Shown: positions 42,018 to 48,099 of the stretch, one piece after another
Position numbering within the stretch: position 1 is the stretch's first letter
How the letters are laid out: each line of letters starts with the position of its first letter
Assembly: GCA_002928395.1 (NCBI GenBank)
Contig: PEQZ01000005.1
Span: 1 to 48,099, forward strand
Direction: 5' to 3'
Source of the DNA: Hyphomicrobium sp.
GTDB lineage: Bacteria; Pseudomonadota; Alphaproteobacteria; Rhizobiales; Hyphomicrobiaceae
DNA length: 48,099 nucleotides
The notes under the pieces: generated by a model
Databases searched by the model: none
Seen by the model: only the letters and a program-made list of their open reading frames with translations
Told to the model about the DNA's origin: nothing
Position numbers and translations under genes: made by a program

Positions 42018-42640
42018 GGCGGGTGGTTTCCTGGGACAGCGTGGATTGGCGCGAAGCACCAGAAGAATGGCCCAATTGCAGACGTTTTGAAACTACGCCC
42101 GTGACGCGAAACCGTGCGGACACGGTCCGCCGCAGGAAGCGGCCAGATGTCATTGATGTGTCAAGCGGTTGTCACATCCAGAGACTAACGTCAAAAAGTG
42201 AATTTTCAGGTTGGCTGTGTTTCATCGGTGCTCCCGCAAGCACGGAAACGGGCCAATGGGTGGGTGTGCCGGTTGGCCCTCTCTCTGGCGCACACACCCT
42301 GACTGAGAGGCCAGCTTCGCGATATGCCGAAGCTTACCCCGCTGCCGTCATAGCCGGGAGCTGGCCTCAATTTGCCGACCTTTCCTGACTCCGCCTAGAG
42401 GCTCCACTATTCGGATCGGTCGTCCACTCGCAGTGGCACCTCGGGGAAAGAGCCCGACGGCCAGCCACGGCGGTTTTGGACCGAGCGATGCCACGGGGGG
42501 AGGCGCCCGTTCCGGCACCGGCAACGGAGAACGTTCGCGGGCTTTGCTGTTTTTCCCCAACCTTTCGACCGATGTTGTTGCCGAGCCGCCGGCCAGACCT
42601 CTACAACGGACGCCAAGCTCAAGCCGAGGCGCAGGCGGCC
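42018..42640. other. 620-bp intergenic region
   Basis: This long gap between two divergent genes has no supported protein gene. Its middle holds a cluster of inverted repeats, listed separately as a candidate RNA. A slightly AT-rich stretch around 42190-42215 (TCAAAAAGTGAATTTTCAGG) just before the cluster could hold a promoter. Confidence 0.5.
42228..42368. ncRNA. Candidate structured RNA with several nested hairpins
   Basis: The segment contains GTGCT/AGCAC (42228-42243) and GGGCCAA/TTGGCCC (42250-42256 with 42273-42279). GGGTGTG/CACACCC (42262-42268 with 42293-42299) would compete with the previous pair. GAGGCCAGCT pairs perfectly with AGCTGGCCTC (42307-42316 with 42359-42368), enclosing AGCTTCG/CGAAGCT (42313-42319 with 42328-42334). 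The last two stems share AGCT and are mutually exclusive. I do not recognise a known RNA family, and the strand is unknown. Confidence 0.4.
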
Positions 42641-43396
42641 ATGCTGTTCATCGTTGCCATATTTGTCGTCATCACAGTTGCCGTGGCCTTCGTCTGGTTC
42701 GCGCCGACGATCACCACGCCACGCATCATCTTCGACGTACGTCCCGACCGCCCCGCGCCCTTTGGCTACAAGATGGGCTGGATCGCGGTCCGCTCAATCG
42801 ATACCATTGCGGTCGTTGAAGCTCTCGGCCTGGTCGGGCCTGTGATATCCAATTGGGATTCGGGGATAGGCACCGTCTACGACGACCAGTTGGGTGAGCG
42901 CCGGTTGTTCGTATCGCCACCCGTCGACGGCTGGACGTTCGTCGTCGGGCTGGCATTGCCGCATCCCATGTCACCGGCCTTCATCGACAAATGGACGCCG
43001 ATGCTCGATGGGCTCGCGGCCCGCTTCAAGGACGTGCAGTACTACTTTTCGTATCCGCTGATCGATTTTTATGCCTGGGCCAAATACACCGACGGCAAGT
43101 TGGTTCGCGCCTTCGCAACCAGTGACGCTGGAACCGTGCTGAGCCGGGGCAAGCCGACGCGCGAGGAAAAGGCTCTTGGCCTCAAGCTGTTCGAGCTGCG
43201 TGGTGTGCGCGAGCGACGCGGGGACGCGGGCGGCGAGATCATTCTCCACCCGACCGAGGACCATGTCATGCGGCTCGCCGCGAAGTGGAGCATAGATCCG
43301 ACCACATTCGGGCCCGCGAGCGCATCGCAGGCTTTGGGGTGGATTGCCGAAGCGCCCGCGCACTGGCGGCCGGAGCGGTTGCGCAAGTCGGCTTGA
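42641..43396 (+). CDS. Uncharacterised membrane-anchored protein
   Basis: A 251-residue protein with one N-terminal membrane helix (LFIVAIFVVITVAVAFVWF, 2-20). A soluble domain follows: FGYKMGWIAVRSIDTIAVVE, DGWTFVVGLALP, YPLIDFYAWAKYTDGKLVRA and HVMRLAAKWSIDPTTFG. It looks like a conserved but uncharacterised bacterial protein family; I assign no function. The frame extends upstream to 42476, with an ATG at 42572 as an alternative start. The ATG at 42641 is chosen because the helix begins there. Its neighbours are unrelated. Confidence 0.75.
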   Translation: MLFIVAIFVVITVAVAFVWFAPTITTPRIIFDVRPDRPAPFGYKMGWIAVRSIDTIAVVEALGLVGPVISNWDSGIGTVYDDQLGERRLFVSPPVDGWTFVVGLALPHPMSPAFIDKWTPMLDGLAARFKDVQYYFSYPLIDFYAWAKYTDGKLVRAFATSDAGTVLSRGKPTREEKALGLKLFELRGVRERRGDAGGEIILHPTEDHVMRLAAKWSIDPTTFGPASASQALGWIAEAPAHWRPERLRKSA

Positions 43397-43520
43397 CACC
43401 CCCCCTACCGACGGACGTCCGTTCGGTCAAACCACGGCAAACGCGCCGCATTTGGACCCCAAATGGGCCGAGTTCCCTTGCTATCACAATTCGATGGCCG
43501 AGGCAGCGCGGCCTCGTCGG

Positions 43521-43598
43521 ATGCCGCTCGATGGCTCTTTGAACGTCCACACTCTTCGCGCCGGCATCAGCTACAAGTTCCGAGGGATGCTGTCCTGA
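43521..43598 (+). pseudogene. Remnant of an outer-membrane beta-barrel C-terminus
   Basis: The frame ends SLNVHTLRAGISYKFRGMLS. The stretch LNVHTLRAGISYKF is the typical final strand of Omp25/Omp31-type barrels of Hyphomicrobiales (normally ending in F). Nothing upstream in any frame resembles the rest of such a protein. It is followed at once by a terminator. I read it as the relic of a deleted porin gene; a chance match is possible because only about 14 residues are informative. Confidence 0.4.
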
Positions 43599-43600
43599 TA

Positions 43601-43639
43601 CAAAAAAGACCGGACCATTCGCGGGCCGGCCCTTTTTTG
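43601..43639. terminator. Bidirectional terminator
   Basis: CAAAAAAG-A-CCGG pairs with CCGG-CC-CTTTTTTG around ACCATTCGCGGG. A and T tracts lie on both sides. It sits 21 bp after the minus-strand stop at 43660 and directly after the porin remnant. Confidence 0.65.
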
Positions 43640-43659
43640 TCTTGCAGTGTGTGAGGCGA

Positions 43660-44130
43660 TCAGGCGGCTCGTGCAAGCACGAGGACCGGCTGGTGCCTTG
43701 CAGAACGTTTGAACTGGACAACTTTGGCTTTTCGGGCCGCGTTCTTTTGCCGGCGAGCGGCATTGACGAGGGCGGCTTTGGTCTCAACGGCCGACCGACG
43801 CAACGCGCCGCTCGCAACCTTCTTTGTGCTCTTCGATCTGCGGGCGGCATCAGGACGCCGCGACGTACCTTGACGCCGACGGGGTCTGTTGACTGTCGCA
43901 GAAACACCGAGCCTCACCGACCTCGACACGCCGACTTCTGACGGATCGGGCGACTGTGCATCAGCGATTGGAAGTGCGGCCGGAGGGAGGATCCGCACTT
44001 CGATTTTGACGGGCGTAAGGGAGACCGGCCGGCAAACGGAAGCGGCTGAGGTCGTAGAGGTGATCGGGCGAGCCGATCCGAGGAGTGGCAATAGCCAGCC
44101 TACAAGTTTCTTCAGATACTTGGTCATCAT
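43660..44130 (-). CDS. Basic protein of unknown function
   Basis: A 156-residue protein with a short amphipathic or hydrophobic N-terminus (KYLKKLVGWLLPLLGSA). A middle Pro/Val-rich part follows, then a very basic C-terminal half (RRRQGTSRRPDAARRSKSTK and LVNAARRQKNAARKAKVVQF). The tail could bind nucleic acid or acidic polymers. I know no family. Support comes from a GGTAGG-type Shine-Dalgarno before the double ATG and a terminator just past the stop. The codon use is less GC-biased than in neighbouring core genes. Confidence 0.5.
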   Translation of the reverse strand: MMTKYLKKLVGWLLPLLGSARPITSTTSAASVCRPVSLTPVKIEVRILPPAALPIADAQSPDPSEVGVSRSVRLGVSATVNRPRRRQGTSRRPDAARRSKSTKKVASGALRRSAVETKAALVNAARRQKNAARKAKVVQFKRSARHQPVLVLARAA

Positions 44131-44278
44131 GACCTACCCCACATGTTACTTCAGACACGCAGAAGGTTGACATGGGGGCAGTTAATGCGGCCCTAAAAGG
44201 CTGGTCAGAATGGCATATTCGGGGCAGATGAAACGTCCAAAAAAACCTTAGGTTGCAATAAGTTGCAAGAGATCAACC

Positions 44279-44665
44279 CTAGGCTGCTGTCCGTTCGATA
44301 ATTGCGGCCATCTGCATGGCGATCATGCGATCGAGAAAACCCTCGAAAGGGACGGTGAACGTGGTCAAGCCGCGGCTGTCGTCACTCCAATCGGCCAGTG
44401 CGCCGGCAAAGCCTAGCGGGAGATCGCCGGTGCCATCAGGATACTCGACTGTGGCAAGAAAGGCCCTCTCGGTCATAGGCAGGAACGGAATGGTCACGAG
44501 GTCTATGGCACCACAGGGAAGGCGGCGAGGGGCCCCCGACACGCCGCAGCAGATGATCCGCTCGCGATCCGCAAACGACAGGATCGCGCCCACCACGACT
44601 CGCGATCCCTCAAATCCGGCCGGTGCCCGGTAAGTCCACTTTTGTCCTGTTGCCAGCTGGCTCAT
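44279..44665 (-). CDS. Small cytoplasmic protein of unknown function
   Basis: A 128-residue protein beginning SQLATGQKWTYRAPAGFEGS and continuing VVVGAILSFADRERIICCGV. It ends with DSRGLTTFTVPFEGFLDRMI. The GQ-x-W-x-YR-x-R/A-P opening followed by a beta-strand pattern is seen in a family of small uncharacterised proteobacterial proteins. AGGA eight bases upstream decides the ATG at 44665; the frame extends to 44956 without support. It may be co-transcribed with the gene at 44820, 154 bp upstream. Confidence 0.7.
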   Translation of the reverse strand: MSQLATGQKWTYRAPAGFEGSRVVVGAILSFADRERIICCGVSGAPRRLPCGAIDLVTIPFLPMTERAFLATVEYPDGTGDLPLGFAGALADWSDDSRGLTTFTVPFEGFLDRMIAMQMAAIIERTAA

Positions 44666-44819
44666 GTGTTTCCTGCCAATCGCCCCGATCGGTTTGCTGC
44701 GCGCTGCCGCGATCGACCAGAACACAACCCCGCCAATCGGACGCAAATCGGGCCGAGATCGAACCATCGACGAGAGCTGTGGATAAGCCGCTGGCCCTGT
44801 ACCGTTGGTGCCGAGCCCG

Positions 44820-45311
44820 TCAGTTGTCGCCCTGGGCCAGCTTGTCGACGGAAGCCGCCCATCCGGCCACAGCACCGCGATCGATCGTGAGCCGGTCACC
44901 ACGTCCACCACTTGCGACCAGCCGGAGCGGCAGGACATCAGGTTCGCACGATGCAACCGATGTGATGCTGGACTGCCGATCGAGGACTATGGCCGAGCAT
45001 TGGCGACGCCGCTCATGTTGTGCGGTCGATGCCGAGACCGGTTCGTCTGCGGTCGCCGAAAGTTTCGATGATCGCTTCGGGTCATGGACCAACCGCTCGA
45101 CCTGTTCCACAAGTTCGAACGTGGTCGAGGCTGCCGGGTTCTTCAACACGATGGTTGTGATAAAAGTCCAGAATCCGATGGCATGCCAAACCAACATCCC
45201 AAGCAGAAAGCCACCACCGCCCCACAGCATCCGCGCGCGCTTGCGTGCCGTTGCGCTACGACCAGGTATGGTCAGGGGCGGAGCCCTCAATCCGACTTCG
45301 ATCGACGACAT
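44820..45311 (-). CDS. Small membrane protein of unknown function
   Basis: A 163-residue protein with one strong membrane segment (GGGFLLGMLVWHAIGFWTFI, about 34-53, continuing TTIVLKN). Before it lies a basic stretch (ATARKRARM), which suggests the N-terminus stays inside. After it come a charged region (FELVEQVERLVHDPKRSSK) and a tail with several cysteines. No family is recognised. The ATG at 45311 has AGGGA about ten bases upstream; the frame is open to 45440. Confidence 0.58.
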   Translation of the reverse strand: MSSIEVGLRAPPLTIPGRSATARKRARMLWGGGGFLLGMLVWHAIGFWTFITTIVLKNPAASTTFELVEQVERLVHDPKRSSKLSATADEPVSASTAQHERRRQCSAIVLDRQSSITSVASCEPDVLPLRLVASGGRGDRLTIDRGAVAGWAASVDKLAQGDN

Positions 45312-45626
45312 GAAGACATTCCCTTTGACGAGAACGCGCAACGAGAATTGCAGGAATCGTTGGCAACCACGTTGATGGGCAGGCCCGCCCAATGCAAGGT
45401 TCCAGGCGTGTCGAAATGTGGCCGACATGCCCATGTCCACAACCGCAGTGTGGTCATCGGGACCAAGTTTCTGTGATGTGCCGGTTTGCCGATTCGAAGG
45501 GGCGGTTCCCTGTTGGTCGACGACAGCCCGCTCAGGCGGCCATTGAGCTTGACGAGGTTGTGGGCAATCTCAGGTGCGAAAGTGTTTGCTCGTGCCCATT
45601 GGGCAACCGACACATCGGATAGGCAC
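45312..45626. other. 315-bp stretch without a recognised gene
   Basis: It lies between the cca stop and the small membrane protein start. I see no gene, terminator or repeat that I can support. Confidence 0.4.
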
Positions 45627-46916
45627 CTAGTTGAGGGTTTTCGCGGCGGCAATCTCGCAGAGTTTGGCCGCCGACTGAGCTGGATCGGTCGGGAAATCGG
45701 CGCCGATCCACCATGCCTCGAACGTGGCCAAGATGCGCCCGACGTCGGGACCCGCCGTGATGCCGAGTGCCAGCACGTCGCGACCCGAGACCGGAAGCAC
45801 GGGCGGGGGGAAGCGCTCGGCCAGCTCCAGACGCGCGTGCCACCGAGGGTGGTCAGCGGGGTCTCCCGAGCGCGCCCAGTGTAGCAAAGTCGCAGCAACG
45901 AACGCCTTGGTGCCGTGGCGGTAGATGTGCGCTTTCGCCAGGAGTTCCGCAGATGCCGCATGGAGCGCCGTGTCGCGCGTGTCGGCCGAAGCCAGAACCG
46001 TGCGCTCCGCCCCCGACAACTTGAGGCGATCGGCTATGCCGGTTTCCGTTTCCCAGGCGGCCCACGGTGAGACCAGCGCTGCCAGCCGCAGCAGTGGATC
46101 TGGGCTACGGCCGGTCGCGGCTTCGATCTCAGCGAGCCGCGTGAACGTACCGACGTCGGGGTTGCCGCCCAGGGCGCGCGCGAGGACGCCCGCCCTTGCC
46201 ATCGCTGCGGTCGTGGGTACCGCACCGGGGGCGATCAGCAGCTTGAGAATCTCGGCACGAATACGTTCGCCCGAGAGGGCGTCCATTCCGGCTTGCTCGC
46301 GAATGCAGGCCGCCAGCCCCTCAGCGTCGGGTTCGCCGTCAGCGTATTCGGCGGTGAAGCGGAAAAACCGCAGAATGCGCAGGTAATCCTCGCGGATTCG
46401 ATCGACTGCGCTGCCGATGAAGCGGATGCGACGGGCGTGAAGATCGCGATATCCACCCAGCGGATCGTGGATCGTGCCGTCGGCTGAGCAATAGAGCGCG
46501 TTGATCGTGAAATCGCGGCGCCTCGCATCGTCCACCCAGTCGGTCGTGTACGTCACCCGCGCGCGACGGCCGAAGGTTTCCACGTCACGCCTCAGCGTCG
46601 TCACTTCGAAGGGTACGTGGTTCGAGACAACGGTGATCGTGCCGTGTTCGATGCCCGTGGGGATTGCCGCAAGCCCGGCTGAGGCGACCGCCCGCATCGC
46701 CTCTTCGGGGGTCGCTGTGATCGCGAGATCGACATCTCGCACGGGCTGCCCAAGAAGCGCGTTTCGGACGGCGCCGCCGACGACTCGGGCTTCGTAGCCG
46801 CCGGCCGCCAGTGCCCCGAACACCTTGACCAGGGCAGGGCTGCGGAGCCATGTCGCCGATGCCAAGGACGGGATCTCGAAGGGGGCGGTCGCAGCTTGAG
46901 CCGGGTCTCGCGCCAT
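45627..46916 (-). CDS. cca: tRNA nucleotidyltransferase / poly(A) polymerase family (CCA-adding)
   Basis: A 429-residue class II nucleotidyltransferase that adds or repairs the 3' CCA of tRNAs. The opening contains GYEARVVGGAVRNALLG and the catalytic DVDLAIT. VPFEVTTLRRDVETFGRRA, DARRRDFTINALY and DYLRILRFFRFTAEYADG are the other conserved blocks. The C-terminal helical part is less conserved. The family also includes poly(A) polymerases, which cannot be separated by motif alone. It lies 3 bp after DUF6111 in the NUDIX-DUF6111-cca operon, an order common in Hyphomicrobiales. Confidence 0.94.
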   Translation of the reverse strand: MARDPAQAATAPFEIPSLASATWLRSPALVKVFGALAAGGYEARVVGGAVRNALLGQPVRDVDLAITATPEEAMRAVASAGLAAIPTGIEHGTITVVSNHVPFEVTTLRRDVETFGRRARVTYTTDWVDDARRRDFTINALYCSADGTIHDPLGGYRDLHARRIRFIGSAVDRIREDYLRILRFFRFTAEYADGEPDAEGLAACIREQAGMDALSGERIRAEILKLLIAPGAVPTTAAMARAGVLARALGGNPDVGTFTRLAEIEAATGRSPDPLLRLAALVSPWAAWETETGIADRLKLSGAERTVLASADTRDTALHAASAELLAKAHIYRHGTKAFVAATLLHWARSGDPADHPRWHARLELAERFPPPVLPVSGRDVLALGITAGPDVGRILATFEAWWIGADFPTDPAQSAAKLCEIAAAKTLN

Positions 46917-46919
46917 CGC

Positions 46920-47189
46920 CTATTTGATGCGGCCGGGCTCGATCCGGCCGTCCTTGTCGATGCTCGGCGCCTGGTACGATTGGCCTGGTAGTCCACCCGA
47001 ACTCGAGCTGAACAAAACGAGCGTCGTCAGCACGAGCGCCGCGCCTGCTACGAACAGCCAGATCAAAGGGGCGTCATCCAGTGCTTGCGCCCCGTCCTTT
47101 GCGTCGGCACGTGTGAAATAAGTGTAGACTAGGTAGCAGATGGTCGGCACGAGGAAGAGCAGGATGTTTTCGATGACGATGCGGATCAT
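46920..47189 (-). CDS. DUF6111 family membrane protein
   Basis: An 89-residue protein with two membrane helices (ENILLFLVPTICYLVYTYF, 7-25, and APLIWLFVAGAALVLTTLVL, 40-59). It ends SYQAPSIDKDGRIEPGRIK, the typical tail of DUF6111 proteins. Function is unknown. Its ATG overlaps the stop of the NUDIX gene by four bases (ATGA), and cca starts 3 bp after its stop, so the three are one operon. Confidence 0.87.
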   Translation of the reverse strand: MIRIVIENILLFLVPTICYLVYTYFTRADAKDGAQALDDAPLIWLFVAGAALVLTTLVLFSSSSGGLPGQSYQAPSIDKDGRIEPGRIK

Positions 47190-47845
47190 GATCCATAGAG
47201 CCTTTTGTGCATATTTCTGATCATGCCAGCAGTCGCGCCCCAGATGAAGCGTTCTCGATAAGGCATCGCATAGAAGTGTCGCTCGCGCCCGTTCCAAAAT
47301 CGTGAATGCCGCTGGTGGTTGGCCACGTCCATCAGGAACGGTAGCGGCACCTCGAATACGTCTGCCACCTCACCCGGATTGGGTCTGATCTCGAAGCCCG
47401 GCGTCACCAGCGCGACCACGGGCTGGATCTGGAAGCCCGTTCCCGTCCGATAGCCGTCGAGATAGCCGATCGGCTCGATAAACCGCGCCTCTATGCCGAT
47501 CTCTTCGTGGACTTCGCGCAGTGCAGTCGCAACCGCGTCGTGGTCTGCCGGGTCGATCTTGCCGCCGGGGAAGGAAATCTGGCCCGGATGGCTCTTCAGG
47601 TGCGCGGTGCGCTCGGTGAGCAGCACGGTCAGGGCATCGCCACGCAGTACGATCGGCACCAGTACGGCAGCCGGCGTCGGCGGGGTGCCCGCCAGAATGT
47701 CGGCGACAAGTTCAGGATTGAGGTCGAAATCGCTGCCGCCGAACGTAGCCGATGGCGGTGCATGCCGATGCAAGCCGATTCCCGCCTGCGCCCGGAAGGC
47801 CTCCGGGGAAAATGCGTTCTCGATGGTGTTGATCGCCGCAGTCAT
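47186..47845 (-). CDS. NUDIX hydrolase, CoA pyrophosphatase type
   Basis: A 219-residue NUDIX enzyme of the CoA diphosphatase group (NudL/NUDT7-like), which cuts CoA to phosphopantetheine and adenosine 3',5'-bisphosphate. The CoA signature VLLTERTAHLKSHPGQISFP runs straight into the Nudix box GGKIDPADHDAVATALREVH, then EEIGIEA, with the metal-binding R-E-x-x-E-E in place. GFQIQPVVALV and EVADVFEVPLPFL are further family blocks. It is the first gene of the operon with DUF6111 and cca. Confidence 0.93.
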   Translation of the reverse strand: MTAAINTIENAFSPEAFRAQAGIGLHRHAPPSATFGGSDFDLNPELVADILAGTPPTPAAVLVPIVLRGDALTVLLTERTAHLKSHPGQISFPGGKIDPADHDAVATALREVHEEIGIEARFIEPIGYLDGYRTGTGFQIQPVVALVTPGFEIRPNPGEVADVFEVPLPFLMDVANHQRHSRFWNGRERHFYAMPYRERFIWGATAGMIRNMHKRLYGS

Positions 47846-47949
47846 GACGGCAGCATAGCACTAGGCCGTCGCGTGGCCACGCTTCCCGATCGTTCCACAA
47901 TCCGGCCCACAATCCGGCGTACCGGGTGCGGATACACTATTTAACCGGC

Positions 47950-48099
47950 TCAATGTGCGGAGTGTTCGGCGATCATCAGCAGGAACGGCAATGGCGGCTC
48001 GTTGCTGTCGAGGATCAGCGAACCCATCGCGGTGACGACCCGGCGCTCGCGGTTTTTCATCACGCTGTTCATTTCCCAGTCCGAGCTGTGCTTCAGGAT
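47950..48099 (-). CDS. 3' end of an unrecognised gene
   Basis: An open frame enters from the right edge and ends at a TGA at 47952-47950 after 49 visible residues. It includes SDWEMNSVMKNRERRVVTAM, then LILDSNEPPLPFLLMIAEHS. I do not recognise it. It is co-directional with the NUDIX operon, 104 bp upstream of it. It is short, so its reality is only moderately supported. Confidence 0.4.
   Translation of the reverse strand: MLKHSSDWEMNSVMKNRERRVVTAMGSLILDSNEPPLPFLLMIAEHSAH

Noticed and set aside
42023-42388. 121-residue frame in the 42-kb gap
   Set aside because: There is no ribosome site or family pattern, and it lies across the dense inverted repeats, which suit RNA structure better than coding.

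Overview
The window is GC-rich chromosomal DNA from an alphaproteobacterium, most likely of the order Hyphomicrobiales (Rhizobiales). The evidence is the divK-pleD pair beside rpmG/NUDIX/DUF983, an EipB-type envelope protein, DUF3572 and DUF6111 genes, an Atp12-type ATPase chaperone in an operon with RluC and a HAD phosphatase, and a TorF/TIGR02001 porin. No phage, insertion sequence, integron or CRISPR array is visible. The content is mostly housekeeping, with small accessory loci between.

Layout. 1-5.4 kb: end of a DUF482-type acyltransferase-like gene, a periplasmic M48 protease, a DEAD-box helicase with a long basic tail, and a RidA-GDPD pair. 5.6-7.8 kb: eipB, an 11-bp tandem repeat, a ROK sugar kinase and DUF3572. 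7.9-12 kb: the divK-pleD cell-cycle/c-di-GMP genes converging on the DUF983-NUDIX-rpmG operon. 12.5-18.8 kb: an uncharacterised two-repeat protein, a membrane-anchored TAXI protein, pccA (biotin subunit of propionyl-CoA carboxylase), DUF805 and a LysR regulator. 18.9-25.1 kb: a tiny Lys/Ala/Pro protein, a secreted acidic protein, lipB, tRNA-Leu(GAG), two tandem polysaccharide deacetylases and mgtE, whose 5' end appears frameshifted. 25.4-28 kb: selO and an orphan Tae4-type amidase followed by a small membrane protein. 28.1-31.9 kb: the tightly overlapping crcB-rluC-HAD-atp12 operon and a double-DUF2750 protein. 32.4-33.9 kb: pccB, the partner of pccA, about 15 kb away from it. 34.1-38.8 kb: several exported proteins, including two tandem small helical paralogues with a shared upstream motif and two tandem glucosaminidases separated by a 30-bp tandem repeat. 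39-43.6 kb: a pteridine-reductase-like SDR, a TorF porin pseudogene (one frameshift and one nonsense codon), a TIGR00266 protein, a large intergenic region with strong RNA-like inverted repeats, and a short porin C-terminus remnant. 43.6-48.1 kb: small unknown genes, then NUDIX (CoA pyrophosphatase)-DUF6111-cca in an overlapping operon.

Cell-envelope functions dominate the accessory part: M48 protease, EipB, two deacetylases, two glucosaminidases, a Tae4-like peptidoglycan amidase, porin relics and several small secreted proteins. The best candidates for something undescribed are the orphan Tae4-like amidase with its small membrane neighbour, the tandem secreted helical pair with its shared promoter motif, and two unannotated strongly structured intergenic segments (about 10216-10280 and 42228-42368). 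The two disrupted genes (mgtE 5' end, porin) may be real decay or indel errors in a draft assembly; the sequence alone cannot decide.
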